64,000 bases of DNA from Anabaena azotica FACHB-119 (lineage in GTDB: Bacteria > Cyanobacteriota > Cyanobacteriia > Cyanobacteriales > Nostocaceae): assembly GCF_014697625.1 (NCBI RefSeq), contig NZ_JACJSG010000008.1, positions 62,001 to 126,000 of the forward strand. The letters are read 5' to 3'. Shown in pieces: positions 37,598 through 47,249 of this stretch; positions within the stretch are counted from its first letter, which is position 1; the number at the start of each line of letters is the position of its first letter. The notes under the pieces were generated by a model. It saw only the letters and a list, made by a program, of their open reading frames with translations, was not told the origin of the DNA and searched no databases. The position numbers and the translations under genes were made by a program.

Positions 37598-37954
37598 TTA
37601 ATTTTGAAGCCGACGAATACGAATAGTTGTTGGTGTAATAACAGTAAAAGCTCCCAGTAATTCAGAACTGTGTTCATTGATAGTATTGGCGATAATTTCT
37701 GCTTTGCTGATTATTGATAATCCAGCTAATCGAATTAATACAACACCTGAAGCAATACGACGCAAGCGAAAAACTAACTCACCAAAATCTTTGTCAGATG
37801 TTAATAATATTGCTTCTTCCTGGTTAGCCAAATCCAGCACTACATCATCTGAAATTCCTGGCTCCATTTCAGCAACATACCAGACTAAATGACCATCTTG
37901 GCGCAAACGCTCAACAATCTGCAAATCTAAATTTTCATCTGCTAGGAATTTCAA
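37598..37954 (-). CDS. DUF5615 PIN-like toxin
   Basis: 118 residues. The PIN-like Mut7-C fold is seen in MKFLADENLDLQIVERLRQDGHLVWYV (D6, E7), AILLTSDKDFGELVF (D53-region acid) and the final ITPTTIRIRRL. These proteins pair with DUF433 antitoxins; the partner's stop overlaps this start by 4 nt. Ribonuclease activity is inferred from the family. Confidence 0.88.
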   Translation of the reverse strand: MKFLADENLDLQIVERLRQDGHLVWYVAEMEPGISDDVVLDLANQEEAILLTSDKDFGELVFRLRRIASGVVLIRLAGLSIISKAEIIANTINEHSSELLGAFTVITPTTIRIRRLQN

Positions 37955-38196
37955 GAAGCGTTCTCAACAATCGGATAAATTACATCATATCGTAAAGCCT
38001 CAGCCGCAAATGCCAAAGCTGCTTGAATGGCTTCGCGTGTCAGTCGCGGATGTGATTCTAATATTTGTTCTGGGGTTTCACCAGCAGCTAATTTTTCTAG
38101 AATCAATTCAACCGTGATGCGCGTACCTGCAATTACAGGTTTACCCATCATTACTTTTGGATCGGATATAACTATTTGTTTAAGCGGTTTTTGCAT
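37951..38196 (-). CDS. DUF433 antitoxin
   Basis: 81 residues, with the DUF433 hallmark DPKVMMGKPVIAGTRITVELILEKLAAGETPEQILESHPRLTREAIQAALAFAA, a helix-turn-helix that binds the operon promoter. It is the first gene of the antitoxin-toxin operon with the DUF5615 protein (4-nt overlap). Upstream there are several HIP1 octamers and a 27-bp repeat (CGCCTGTATGGAGAGATAAG core) that also lies near 37455. Confidence 0.9.
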   Translation of the reverse strand: MQKPLKQIVISDPKVMMGKPVIAGTRITVELILEKLAAGETPEQILESHPRLTREAIQAALAFAAEALRYDVIYPIVENAS

Positions 38197-38411
38197 TGTA
38201 TTGGCTCATCGCTTGCTTTCTATATCATGCCATTAGAGATGAGCGATCGCACTCCACACATTGTCAAAAGCGATCGCCTGTATGGAGAGATAAGCGATCG
38301 CATCTTTTTACATTTACAAAGAGTTAATATTATTGTTTATACAGTCAAAGCTAATGGTTCTGAGCGATAGCCATGTAACTTTTCTCCCTCGACTCATAAT
38401 TACCTAATTCT

Positions 38412-40529
38412 TTACATAGAATCTTTAGCTGCTGCAAGTTGCCTTGCATACTCGTATTCTCTGTAAAAATCTAAAGAACTTGTGGTGCGGCTACGAGTTC
38501 TCCAAAGCTCACGCTTTAAATCATCACTAGAAGTTACATTATCGAGGAGTATAAGTAGTTGGGGTACACTTAGAAACCAACAGTTATTGAAAGGATGATT
38601 TGCCCATGTTGAATTTAGTTTAATAAGTTCCTTAAACTGAATTTTAAATTCATTAATTTTGTCATTCAATTTATTCAATTTTTTAGCTTCAGATGTGTTT
38701 AAATTATTGCTTGAATCAAAGTTTCCCAATAACATATTTTCTAGAAATTTGAATATAGTTCTATCTTGAAAGCTTCCGAAATCGAGAAGTGTAATTGAGA
38801 CTCGTGCGATATCTTTATCATTTAGTTCACAAATATAACCATTTTTGAAAGAGATATAACCATTTTTTCTGATAGAAATCTCATGTTTATTTAGTTGAAT
38901 CTGTGATTTAAGTAAAGATTCAGATAAATCAAACAATAGATTCAAATCATTTCCACATTTTGAACTTCTTATCAATGCTTTTGCCTTTACTTCCAAAAAG
39001 ATTAAAGTATCGGATGCTTCTACTAGAATATCGATTTCGTCACTACCACTTTTTTTAGTGCCACCGTACTCACCAAAATTAAATTTTATTCCTCGGCTTG
39101 AAAACTCGCCTTTAATAAAATCTTCTATTTTATGTCCTAATTTATCATTAATATTTTTGTCAACTTCTACTCGAATCTCCGATACGATGGCTTCATAGAA
39201 AGCAGGTGAACAAATTGAAGAGCTAGTTAATAAATACTCATCTTTACTTAGCCGAATTAAAGGTTTATGATGAAAATAATTGTTGGGGTCTATCTCGCTT
39301 ATATCCTGCGGTATATGAAAATTTGAATTAACACAGCTAACATCATGAGAATAAATTTTTAATATTCTATCAATTTCATCTTTTCCTATTTCTAATTGTA
39401 GATTCTCTAATTGTCTAGTTTGGAAAGTTACTGGATGCAGTTTAGCTTCACCTATTTTCAGGATATTTTCAGCTATTATGGCTGCTTGCTCAGGAGTCCA
39501 TCCTAACTTTTGTTGAGTAGTTTCAGATAACCAGGCAAACAGCCCTTGGATTATTTTAGGAACATCTGAGGAACGTAGTTGAACGGGACAGAATAAGCTA
39601 TCATATACTGCTAGTTCTTGTAAGAATTGAATTATTGTGTCGGTACTGTGAAACCATAAAGCGAATTGATTATCTGTTTCTACATCTAGAATAGATGTTA
39701 ATGCAATAGACATTTTTAGTATTCTCTTCCAACTTTGAGCAGAACTTTCTATTGCTACTAATATCTGTTTTCGTGGATACTTAACACACAGATTCAGCAG
39801 ATATGCAACAGGAATTGATGGAAGTTCAGCTTGCATTAGACTATTAAAGGTTCTACCTAAATGGTATCTCCCTTGTTTCTCGTTATAACAAGGCTTTAAT
39901 ATTTCAAATAATTTTCTCAAAGCTTCAATTCCGCCCAACAATCTAATGTCAGCTTCTATACGGTTAGCTACTCTCCTTGCTTGAGATTCATCTATTACAA
40001 CTCTGCCATTTTCAATGGCAATTTCGCAACCTTCATTCTGCAAAATTTTTGCAGAGTTGCTTACTACAAATTTTCTTTTATATCTTCTCTGTAAATCTTG
40101 TAAATTATACTCAAGCTTTCGTGGGCTAATAACTGTTAAATCCCAGGCTGATTGAAGCGCAGTACGCCATTTATCCTCACACTCAAGACTCACTAGCTGG
40201 CGGATTGACTGCTCTGGTGTATGATCATTACTCCTGATAGCGTCAATAATAATCTCTATAATTCCAAGGTAGGGTTGCAAACTTGTTGATTTGATAAAAT
40301 GAGTTAGCAGTAGTTGATCTTTAATAATAAAGAGATGCGTTCTGTATAATTTATTACCTACAAGGTTATTTTGAATATTTTCGTATAGATGTTTCTGAAC
40401 TTGATTAAGGGTGAGGCTATTTTTATACTCAATTCCATAGTGTTCATATAAACTGGTCAATTCTTCTACCAAACTTATGTCAATACTTGGCTTTGTAGAA
40501 TCTACTAATTTTTTGAAGAGTATATCCAT
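38412..40529 (-). CDS. Large hypothetical protein with C-terminal PD-(D/E)XK nuclease-like segment
   Basis: 705 residues from the ATG at 40529 (a TTG 12 codons upstream is in frame; neither has a clear Shine-Dalgarno). No family was recognised. The N-terminal two thirds are helical. Near residue 490-515 the run GSDEIDILVEASDTLIFLEVKAKA fits the D-x(n)-E-x-K core of restriction-like nucleases that recognise non-self or damaged DNA. The preceding KGEFSSRGIKFNFGEYGG is typical of the lead-in to such domains. AT-rich, lying between two toxin-antitoxin pairs and xisHI, so it may be a conflict or defence gene. Confidence 0.8.
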   Translation of the reverse strand: MDILFKKLVDSTKPSIDISLVEELTSLYEHYGIEYKNSLTLNQVQKHLYENIQNNLVGNKLYRTHLFIIKDQLLLTHFIKSTSLQPYLGIIEIIIDAIRSNDHTPEQSIRQLVSLECEDKWRTALQSAWDLTVISPRKLEYNLQDLQRRYKRKFVVSNSAKILQNEGCEIAIENGRVVIDESQARRVANRIEADIRLLGGIEALRKLFEILKPCYNEKQGRYHLGRTFNSLMQAELPSIPVAYLLNLCVKYPRKQILVAIESSAQSWKRILKMSIALTSILDVETDNQFALWFHSTDTIIQFLQELAVYDSLFCPVQLRSSDVPKIIQGLFAWLSETTQQKLGWTPEQAAIIAENILKIGEAKLHPVTFQTRQLENLQLEIGKDEIDRILKIYSHDVSCVNSNFHIPQDISEIDPNNYFHHKPLIRLSKDEYLLTSSSICSPAFYEAIVSEIRVEVDKNINDKLGHKIEDFIKGEFSSRGIKFNFGEYGGTKKSGSDEIDILVEASDTLIFLEVKAKALIRSSKCGNDLNLLFDLSESLLKSQIQLNKHEISIRKNGYISFKNGYICELNDKDIARVSITLLDFGSFQDRTIFKFLENMLLGNFDSSNNLNTSEAKKLNKLNDKINEFKIQFKELIKLNSTWANHPFNNCWFLSVPQLLILLDNVTSSDDLKRELWRTRSRTTSSLDFYREYEYARQLAAAKDSM

Positions 40530-40585
40530 ATCAAATTTTATTATGAAAATAAATTGCTTGTACAAGCTGGCAATACATATATTTG

Positions 40586-40921
40586 CTAACTCACAGCATA
40601 GTCTGTAAACTGCCTCATAAAAGGAGACTGAAAACCTAAGACAATATCTTCCTTGGGAACTCCCGCAGCTACTAAATTAGCAGCAATATCATCCTCTGTA
40701 CCATTCCATTGCAGCCAAATTTTGCTACCTTTAATGTCAATGTGAATGATACAACTGTGTACCCAATTTTGACCTTCCCAGCCTACATGAACTATTTGAT
40801 AATGGTCACGTTCTTTATCAAATATTGTTTCAACTTCTATATTTCCATTAGCTGGTTTTTGCTCACTATATTCTTGTAATATTTCTTGTACAAGCTGACG
40901 ATACTGAGTTAATTTATCCAT
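40586..40921 (-). CDS. xisI: XisI family protein
   Basis: 111 residues. It matches XisI, first described as a control factor for fdxN-element excision in Anabaena heterocysts, in YRQLVQEILQEYSEQKP, DHYQIVHVGWEGQNWVHSCIIHIDIKGSKIWLQWNGTEDDIA and LGFQSPFMRQFTDYA. Homologues abound in cyanobacteria away from any excision element, so this copy need not control excision. Its start overlaps xisH by 13 nt. Confidence 0.93.
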   Translation of the reverse strand: MDKLTQYRQLVQEILQEYSEQKPANGNIEVETIFDKERDHYQIVHVGWEGQNWVHSCIIHIDIKGSKIWLQWNGTEDDIAANLVAAGVPKEDIVLGFQSPFMRQFTDYAVS

Positions 40922-41328
40922 TGGAAAATCACCTCTTGCTCTACATCATAAATCAGCATCTTAACTTGATTTTCTGCTATCATTTCTTTGGGAAAATCAA
41001 GTTGAAAAAATGTTTTGTAAGTTGTTAAAGGTACTGCTAAATATAAAACTCGGTCAGGGTTTATCCTTCTCAATGCACCTCGATAATTAATAAACTGCCC
41101 TAACGCGGTATGAAATTCGGAAATAGCAGACGACTTTTGTAAAAAACTTTTAACTTCAACTGCTATTTTTTGTCCTTGGCGTTCTGCGGCAATCAGCTTT
41201 TGGGCGGCTAAATCAATAGAAACATTTACTCCTCCCACGCTAATTGTGAGTGGATCATGTGTAATTTGCCAACCGTCTTTCTCTAAAGCTGTTTTGACAA
41301 CTTCATGAAAAACATCTTTAGCTGGCAT
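40909..41328 (-). CDS. xisH: XisH family protein (endonuclease fold)
   Basis: 139 residues. The N-terminal MPAKDVFHEVVKTALEKDGWQITHDPL and the PD-(D/E)XK core (D39, E58-x-K60 in KIAVEVKSF) identify XisH. It is paired with xisI in one operon by a 13-nt overlap. XisH/XisI pairs behave genomically like a mobile module and no fdxN element or xisF recombinase is in the window, so the role here is open. Confidence 0.93.
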   Translation of the reverse strand: MPAKDVFHEVVKTALEKDGWQITHDPLTISVGGVNVSIDLAAQKLIAAERQGQKIAVEVKSFLQKSSAISEFHTALGQFINYRGALRRINPDRVLYLAVPLTTYKTFFQLDFPKEMIAENQVKMLIYDVEQEVIFQWIN

Positions 41329-41389
41329 ACCTATCTATAATTATATTTCTAATTTTCTTAAGGGTCATTTTTTACAATCTGTAAAAACG

Positions 41390-41427
41390 GTTGAAAAAAT
41401 AGAGACATTCTTAAGAACGTCTCTATT
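41390..41427 (-). terminator. Terminator after chlH
   Basis: The near-perfect palindrome AAATAGAGACATTCTTAAGAA plus its complement (41396-41427) is followed, on the minus strand, by a run of T (the complement of GGTTGAAAAAAT). It lies 8-40 bp past the chlH stop. Confidence 0.7.
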
Positions 41428-41434
41428 TTAAGGG

Positions 41435-44400
41435 TTATTCTATACCCTCAATCCGGTCTTCAACTTCTTGGTACAACTCGCGGAGGCGGTCTAAATTCTC
41501 CTCGCTAGTTTCCCAATAACCGCGACCATTCACTTCCAACAATGTTGATACCATCTTGCGGAAAGAATGGGGGTTGAGGTTCATCAACCGTTTCTGCATT
41601 TCTTCATCTTTGATGAAGGTTTCGTTCGCATCTTCATATATCCAGTTGTCCACAGCGCCGGCTGTTGCACTCCAACCCATTGTGTTAACCAACCGCTTGG
41701 AGAGTTCGCGCACGCCTTCGTAACCGTGAGACAGCATACCCTCGTACCACTTGGGATTTAACAATTTGGTACGCGCATCTAGGCGGACGGTTTCGGATAA
41801 GGTGCGGACTTGGGCGTTGGCTGTGGTGGTGTCTGCAATGTAGGATGCTGGGGTTTTACCATCACCACGCAGAGTTGACACAAGCTTGGTGGGGTCTGAG
41901 TCGAAGTAGTGGGATACATCTGTCAAGCTGATCTCGGAGGAGTCCAGGTTTTGGAAAGTCGCATCAGCAGTTTTCAGGGTGCTTTCAAAAATCTGGCGAG
42001 ATTGTTCCATCATACCGGGGTTATCGGCACTGAAGGCGAAGGATTTACGGGTGAGGTACATTTCTTGTAACTCGGCTTCGCTTTCCCAGGTGCTGTTTTC
42101 TACTGCCAAGTTGATGTTTGAGGAGTAGGAACCGGAAGCGTTGGAGAATACGCGGGTGGCTGCTTGACGCAGGTTGATACCTAATTCCTCGGCTTGCTGC
42201 ATGGCGTGTTTGCGGACAAAGTTCATTTCTGTGGGTTCATCCGCTTCTGCTGCCATTTTCACGGCTTGGTCTAGGAGGTTCATCTGGTTGATGAACAAGT
42301 CGCGGAATACACCAGAACAGTTGATTACAACGTCAATTCTAGGTCTTCCCAACTCTTCTAAGGGGATTAACTCCAACTTGTTCACCCGTCCCAACGCATC
42401 GGGAACCGGACGCACACCCACCATCCACATGATTTGGGCTAGAGATTCGCCGTAGGTTTTGATGTTATCTGTTCCCCAGAGGACGCAGGCGATGGTTTCC
42501 GGCCATTTTCCATTGTTTTCCGCCTTGTTCCTAGCCAATAGCCTATCTACTACGATTTTCGCTGATTGTACAGCCGCAGCAGTAGGAATTGATTGGGGGT
42601 CAAGGGCGTGAATGTTCTTACCTGTGGGTAATACATCGGGGTTGCGGATGGGGTCGCCACCAGGGCCGGGGAGGATGTATTCGCCTTCTAAACCTTTGAG
42701 TAATGCGCCGAGTTCGTTGTCTGCACATACTTGTTGCAAGCAGAACTCTAAATACTCGAACAGGGGTTTTAAGGCGGAAGCGTCTACTTTGGGATAACCT
42801 GCTTTGTGCAGTGCTTCTACCCAAGGTTCCTTTTTACCCATGTTGAAGAAATTCAACTTGGAAACTAAGGAAACTCTTCCTTCTGCGTCGGTTTGTTCTT
42901 GTACCAAGGCGCGGACGGCGGCGCGTGTTGCTAGGGTGATGTCTTGCAGCAGTTGCACATCTTCTAATACGCCTCTGTCGCTGTTTTGATAGATTTCGTC
43001 AATGTTGCGTCCGACGCTGTTGGCAATGATGCGGGGTAAGCTGAGGATTTCTTCTTCTTGACGATCTAAGCTGGCGATGTTAACTAAGGTTGCGATCGCT
43101 TCTTCTGCACTTGGTGGTTTACCGATGACGTGTAAGCCACAAGGTAACAACCGTGATTCGATTTCCATCAACTTGCGGTAGACGCTGCCGACAATATTAT
43201 CCCGTTCTTCCGGGGTCATATCTTTGGCATCTGTTTCTGGCAAGTTTATATCTTTATCCAAGTTAACGATACGGCATTTATCCATGATCGTGTTGACGAT
43301 GGGGATACCACGACCGCTATCTTTGAGGGTTTGGTAAGAAGCAATTAACTCGCTGAGTTCTTTCAAACCTTTGTACAAACCAGCGTTTTCTGCGGGTGGT
43401 GTGAGGTAGGAAATTGTCTCGGCGTAACTGCGGCGTTTGGCAATTGTCGCTTCGCTGGGGTTGTTGGCGGCGTAGTAGTAGAGGTTGGGAATTGTACCAA
43501 TTAAGTTATCGGGGTAACATTCGCCGGACATCCCCATCTGCTTCCCTGGCATAAATTCCAAGGAACCGTGTGTCCCAAAGTGCAGGACTGCATCCGCACC
43601 CCAAATTCTTTCGAGGTAGGTGTAGTAGGCGGCGAAGCCGTGGTGTGGGCTGGCGGAACGGGAGAACAATAGCCGCATGGGGTCGCCTTCGTAACCAAAG
43701 GTGGGTTGTACACCGATGAAGACGTTGCCGAATTGCTTACCGTAAATTAATAGGTTTTGTCCGTCGCTGTTGAGGTTTCCTGGTGGTGGCCCCCAGTTTT
43801 CTTCTAGGCGTTGGGAATAAGGTGTGAGTGCTTCGTATTCTGGCACTGACATCTTATAGGCGATGTTGAGTTCGGGGCTAGCGTATTGTGCTTGTGCGTC
43901 GTGGATGACTTGTTCCATCAACTCTTTCGCGTTTTCTGGCAAGTCTTGCACGTCGTAGCCGTTGTTTCGCAGCGCCTGCATCACTTCGTAGATGGAACCG
44001 AATACATCTAGGTATGCGGCTGTCCCGACGTTGCCTTTGTCGGGGGGGAAGCTGAAAACGGTGATGGCGACTTTTTTGTTGAGTTTGGGTTTGCGGCGGA
44101 GGTTAGCCCATTTTAAAGCACGTTGAGCCACTGCGCCGATGCGGTCTTGGAGTGCGATCGCCTTCCCTGTCGCCCCATCTCTACCCGATAATATAATCGG
44201 TTCAATCGCCCCATCTAGTTCAGGAATAGCAATTTGCAAAGCCACCTGGATGGGATGTAAGCCTAAATCGCTATCTAACCATTCTTCGGTAGTTTGGAAT
44301 ATCAGGGGCAACGCCACCATATAAGGACGGTTGAGTTTCTTCAGGGCTTCGATCGCCTTGGGATGGTCTTGTCTAGCCGGGCCGCCTACCAGGGCAAAAC

Positions 44401-45421
44401 CTGTTAAAGATATTACCGCATCCACTAAGGGATTTTTGGTAGTGGGTTCGTAGAAGTAAGCATCTACAGGTTTGGAGAAGTCCAAACCACCAGCAAATAC
44501 TGGTAATACTCTTGCTCCCAGCGCTTCCAACTCCTGCACCATCGCCACATAATGGGCATCATCCCCAGTAACTAGGTGAGTGCGTTGTAATACTAACCCG
44601 ACACAGGGCGCTAAGGGGTCTTTTAAATCGCTGGAAATATCCTTACGGGCTGTGTACCAGTTGAGGTATTCTCTTACATCCTCAAACATGGTGGTTGCTA
44701 AAGGATGCCAAATACCCATGTCGGGGTACACCACTGGCGCTTGATATTCCAGGGATGCTGTATTTTGTTTATCTACAGTTTTAAATACGTATTTATCAGC
44801 CAGCATCAGCAAGAAGTTTTCCAGGTTTTCTGGCGAACCTCCCAGCCAATACTGAAAACTGAGCATAAAGTTCCGCGCATCCTGTGCTTTTTCCACTGGC
44901 AAAAACTTCAGCACTTGCGGCAATGTCCGCAAAAGCTTGAGCATCCCGTCTTGGAATCCCGCACCGGATTTTTCCTTGCGTTTCCGCATGAATTGGGCGA
45001 TCGCACTCTTGGACTGTCCCAATTGTGCCAGAGAAAAGCTGCCCATTTTGTTCAGGCGCATCACTTCCGGCATTGATGGGAATACTACGGCAACGTCGAG
45101 GCGATCGCGGTATGGTTCGACGGCTGCAACTACTTTCTGTGCTAAGTCTTCGATGAAAATCAGTGAGGCGATGAAAATATTGGCACTGGCAATCTCCCTT
45201 TGGAACTCTTCGTAGTTCTCTGGATCTCTCAGTTCCTCAATCAAATACCCACTGATTTCAATCGCCAGGTTGGGATTATTGGAATTAATCGTGCGAACCG
45301 CTTGCGACAGTGCGCTTTGGTACTGGGACTCAAGCACGACATAGACCACCTTAATTAAGTTACGTCCGCCCAGATTATCAGGGGCAATGTGTCTAATGGT
45401 GGACTTGACGTGGGTGAACAT
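41435..45421 (-). CDS. chlH: Magnesium chelatase subunit H
   Basis: 1328 residues, the usual length. ChlH binds protoporphyrin IX and, with ChlI/ChlD and stimulated by GUN4, inserts Mg2+ as the first step to chlorophyll. The N-terminal [31 protein letters not shown] and the CobN/Mg-chelatase blocks ([67 protein letters not shown]) are complete. It is transcribed alone: about 800 bp of non-coding DNA lie upstream and a terminator downstream. No other chlorophyll gene is in the window. Confidence 0.98.
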   Translation of the reverse strand: MFTHVKSTIRHIAPDNLGGRNLIKVVYVVLESQYQSALSQAVRTINSNNPNLAIEISGYLIEELRDPENYEEFQREIASANIFIASLIFIEDLAQKVVAAVEPYRDRLDVAVVFPSMPEVMRLNKMGSFSLAQLGQSKSAIAQFMRKRKEKSGAGFQDGMLKLLRTLPQVLKFLPVEKAQDARNFMLSFQYWLGGSPENLENFLLMLADKYVFKTVDKQNTASLEYQAPVVYPDMGIWHPLATTMFEDVREYLNWYTARKDISSDLKDPLAPCVGLVLQRTHLVTGDDAHYVAMVQELEALGARVLPVFAGGLDFSKPVDAYFYEPTTKNPLVDAVISLTGFALVGGPARQDHPKAIEALKKLNRPYMVALPLIFQTTEEWLDSDLGLHPIQVALQIAIPELDGAIEPIILSGRDGATGKAIALQDRIGAVAQRALKWANLRRKPKLNKKVAITVFSFPPDKGNVGTAAYLDVFGSIYEVMQALRNNGYDVQDLPENAKELMEQVIHDAQAQYASPELNIAYKMSVPEYEALTPYSQRLEENWGPPPGNLNSDGQNLLIYGKQFGNVFIGVQPTFGYEGDPMRLLFSRSASPHHGFAAYYTYLERIWGADAVLHFGTHGSLEFMPGKQMGMSGECYPDNLIGTIPNLYYYAANNPSEATIAKRRSYAETISYLTPPAENAGLYKGLKELSELIASYQTLKDSGRGIPIVNTIMDKCRIVNLDKDINLPETDAKDMTPEERDNIVGSVYRKLMEIESRLLPCGLHVIGKPPSAEEAIATLVNIASLDRQEEEILSLPRIIANSVGRNIDEIYQNSDRGVLEDVQLLQDITLATRAAVRALVQEQTDAEGRVSLVSKLNFFNMGKKEPWVEALHKAGYPKVDASALKPLFEYLEFCLQQVCADNELGALLKGLEGEYILPGPGGDPIRNPDVLPTGKNIHALDPQSIPTAAAVQSAKIVVDRLLARNKAENNGKWPETIACVLWGTDNIKTYGESLAQIMWMVGVRPVPDALGRVNKLELIPLEELGRPRIDVVINCSGVFRDLFINQMNLLDQAVKMAAEADEPTEMNFVRKHAMQQAEELGINLRQAATRVFSNASGSYSSNINLAVENSTWESEAELQEMYLTRKSFAFSADNPGMMEQSRQIFESTLKTADATFQNLDSSEISLTDVSHYFDSDPTKLVSTLRGDGKTPASYIADTTTANAQVRTLSETVRLDARTKLLNPKWYEGMLSHGYEGVRELSKRLVNTMGWSATAGAVDNWIYEDANETFIKDEEMQKRLMNLNPHSFRKMVSTLLEVNGRGYWETSEENLDRLRELYQEVEDRIEGIE

Positions 45422-46110
45422 GCTTCCTCGGCTCCTTTGATGCGTGTTCTCTACTAAATTGCCTTTGCGACTTTTGCCGTCAAAGGTCAGTTCTTTTGTT
45501 CGGCAATATGAGTTTTTTATCAGAAAAACCTTACCAAATGGGCATTTTCTCGTTTATCTGACACAAATCGATATAAAAATCGCAAAATTTGTTAACAAAC
45601 ATTAATAAATAATAAAAGCAAATACTCACTCTTTGTAAATAAAATTTAACAATTTGCCCATTTGTATTTTGAAGCATTATTGTTGTTGTAAGTCAAGCAC
45701 TGTAAGCGTTTTCCCACTTTGAGTTTGTTTATGCAAACCATCAGCGCAGGCTTATGGACATTAGTTAGCTTCTCATTTTTGTAGCAAAAGCAGCAGGAAA
45801 CCAGGGTTTTTATCAGTTTCAGCGATTAAAAAAGTAAAAATTTATACTTATATGTTAAAAATATCCATAGATCATATTTGCTTAATGACGGCAAAAAAGC
45901 TTTTCTGGAAAGATAATTAGCTTATTTCCTAACTGTATCTTATATTTTTAGTTAATTTTGTTTCTTAATTAGTTGATATAAACAAATTTTTTCTGAACTA
46001 TAGATTAAGAAAATATAGAATCAATACTGATAAATTTATTTGAAATCAAATGTTTTAAAACACCTAATCCTAAACGTAGTATCATTTTTAGATGGGGTTT
46101 AAATCACCGT
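45422..46110. promoter_or_regulatory. Long upstream region of chlH
   Basis: About 690 bp, AT-rich and without a gene. The first 100 bp upstream of chlH contain CTCCTTTGATG in plus orientation, so the minus strand has CAAAGGAGC 8 nt before the ATG, a good Shine-Dalgarno. The length suggests a long leader or several promoters. No riboswitch fold was recognised. The distal end runs into the 50-bp inverted repeat. Confidence 0.45.
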
Positions 46111-46160
46111 CTGTTCGCGTAGCGTGCCGTAGGCAAAATGTCTTTAATGCGCGAATTTTG
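46111..46160. repeat. 50-bp repeat, inverted relative to the copy at 49464-49513
   Basis: The 50-bp sequence from CTGTTCGCGTAGCG to GCGCGAATTTTG is identical to the reverse complement of 49464-49513. The partner supplies the C-terminal tail of the LpxB-like protein. The two copies bracket about 3.3 kb containing three genes. This copy runs directly into the palindromic repeat at 46160-46220. Confidence 0.85.
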
Positions 46161-46220
46161 CGGAAAGTTATGTAGGCAGGTTTACCGCCGTAGGAAACTT
46201 TCCAAGACGAATTTTGAATT
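46160..46220. repeat. Dispersed palindromic repeat (copy 2)
   Basis: Same 61-bp hairpin-forming unit as at 13289-13349, with a few differences (GTAGGCAGGTTTACCGCCGTAG in the loop region, here split around the stem). It ends six bases before the stop of the following minus-strand gene, where it may serve as its transcript end. Confidence 0.75.
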
Positions 46221-46225
46221 ATTAA

Positions 46226-46828
46226 CTAACCTTCCCGTACCATCCAAACCAACATTCCCAATAGGCTTTCTACTGGAGGAACTGTATAATCTTTTAAATC
46301 AATACTTAGTGTTTGCCCTGCTAATTTTAAAAATCGCCAAACCGTACCACTGGTAACGCTACCATATATTGTTTTAATCGCTATATTATTGATTTCATTA
46401 AATTTTTGTGCCGCAATCATTTCGGCTGCACATTGCCCTAAACCCGGTTTTAAATCGCCTTTTTTCGCTTCAATAATGACAATGACAGGCGCTTCGATAA
46501 ATATTTGTTCTGGTGAACGGCTAATTAGAAAATCACAGACTCCAGTTAAACCTAAATCAGGTGCAACAGTAAAATCCTCACCTGAAAAAAAGCTAACTTT
46601 GCGTTCAAGAATTTTCCGAACTTCCAAAAGAATAGGGCTGATAATTAACTCTGAGCGAGCTTTTTGGGAACCAGTGGCTGTTGCTAATGGTAGCCCTTCA
46701 CTTAAAGCTTCTTTAAGATAATAGCTAGGTTCTATAGATGGTGTTTCGGGTAAGAACCTGCCATTTTCAACGGTAGTTAAACTAAATTCGCGTTTGACTT
46801 TTGCCAGCGAGAAGTCGCTATAAGACAT
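46226..46828 (-). CDS. PD-(D/E)XK-fold protein of unknown role
   Basis: 200 residues. The pattern LIISPILLEVRKI, GVCDFLISRS (D99), VIVIIEAKKGDLKPGLGQCAAEMIAA (E120-x-K122, Q132) is a complete restriction-like nuclease core. Such short proteins are widespread in filamentous cyanobacteria without an assigned role, and lack a methylase partner here. It follows the Rpn-type gene cluster in the same orientation, so these nuclease-fold genes may have been gained together. Confidence 0.82.
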   Translation of the reverse strand: MSYSDFSLAKVKREFSLTTVENGRFLPETPSIEPSYYLKEALSEGLPLATATGSQKARSELIISPILLEVRKILERKVSFFSGEDFTVAPDLGLTGVCDFLISRSPEQIFIEAPVIVIIEAKKGDLKPGLGQCAAEMIAAQKFNEINNIAIKTIYGSVTSGTVWRFLKLAGQTLSIDLKDYTVPPVESLLGMLVWMVREG

Positions 46829-46854
46829 AATTAATCATAGGTACTTGCATAATA

Positions 46855-47058
46855 TCATTCAGGTTGAGTGTGCTGTTGAGCCTGTAATTGTTGAACTTGC
46901 TCAAGAGTTAAACCAGTAACATCGACAATTATTTCCAGACTAATACCTTTATTAATCATTTTGGTGGCAATCTCTTGAGTCATTTGCTCAATACCTTGTT
47001 CAATACCTAGTTTAATACCTTCTTGCAAGATATCCTGATAAATCACTGATTCGCGCAT
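46855..47058 (-). pseudogene. Second extra copy of the 3' end of the Rpn-type gene
   Basis: Starts with the same MRESVIYQDILQEGI as the parent gene's tail and ends LEQVQQLQAQQ. Compared with the parent it has diverged more (TQEIATKMINKGISLEIIVDVTGLTLEQ). The frame is open further upstream only because it reads the preceding copy out of frame. No nuclease core is present, so it is a tandem 3' duplicate; whether it is translated from its own ATG at 47058 is unknown. Confidence 0.7.
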
Positions 47059-47062
47059 AATA

Positions 47063-47245
47063 TCACTCAGGTTGAGTATTTTGTTGTTGAGCCTGTAATT
47101 GTTGTAACTGTTCAATGCTTAAGCCAGTGACATCAACAATTGTTTCCAGATTGATACCTTTATTAATCATTTTGATGGCAATCTCTTGATTTCTTTTTTC
47201 AATACCTTCTTGCAAGATATCCTGATAAATCACTGATTCGCGCAT
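47063..47245 (-). pseudogene. First extra copy of the 3' end of the Rpn-type gene
   Basis: Begins MRESVIYQDILQEGIEKRNQEIAIKMINKG and is nearly identical to the parent tail, but lacks 36 nt of the EQGI tandem tract. The start-to-start spacing is 223 nt to the parent motif and 187 nt to the next copy, the difference being exactly that 36-nt deletion. Lacks the nuclease core. Recent tandem duplication. Confidence 0.75.
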
Positions 47246-47249
47246 AATA

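Noticed and set aside
36927..41328. Prophage or integrative element
   Set aside because: No integrase, att repeats, tRNA end or structural genes were seen; only toxin-antitoxin, xisHI and one large unknown gene.
40586..41328. fdxN-type excision element control genes in the strict sense
   Set aside because: xisF and the fdxN element are not in the window; XisH/XisI homologues are common elsewhere in cyanobacteria.
45731..45784. Short plus-strand frame (17 codons) upstream of chlH that could be a photosystem or b6f micro-subunit
   Set aside because: Too short, no Shine-Dalgarno, and no match to known PetL/PetM/PetN/Psb patterns.
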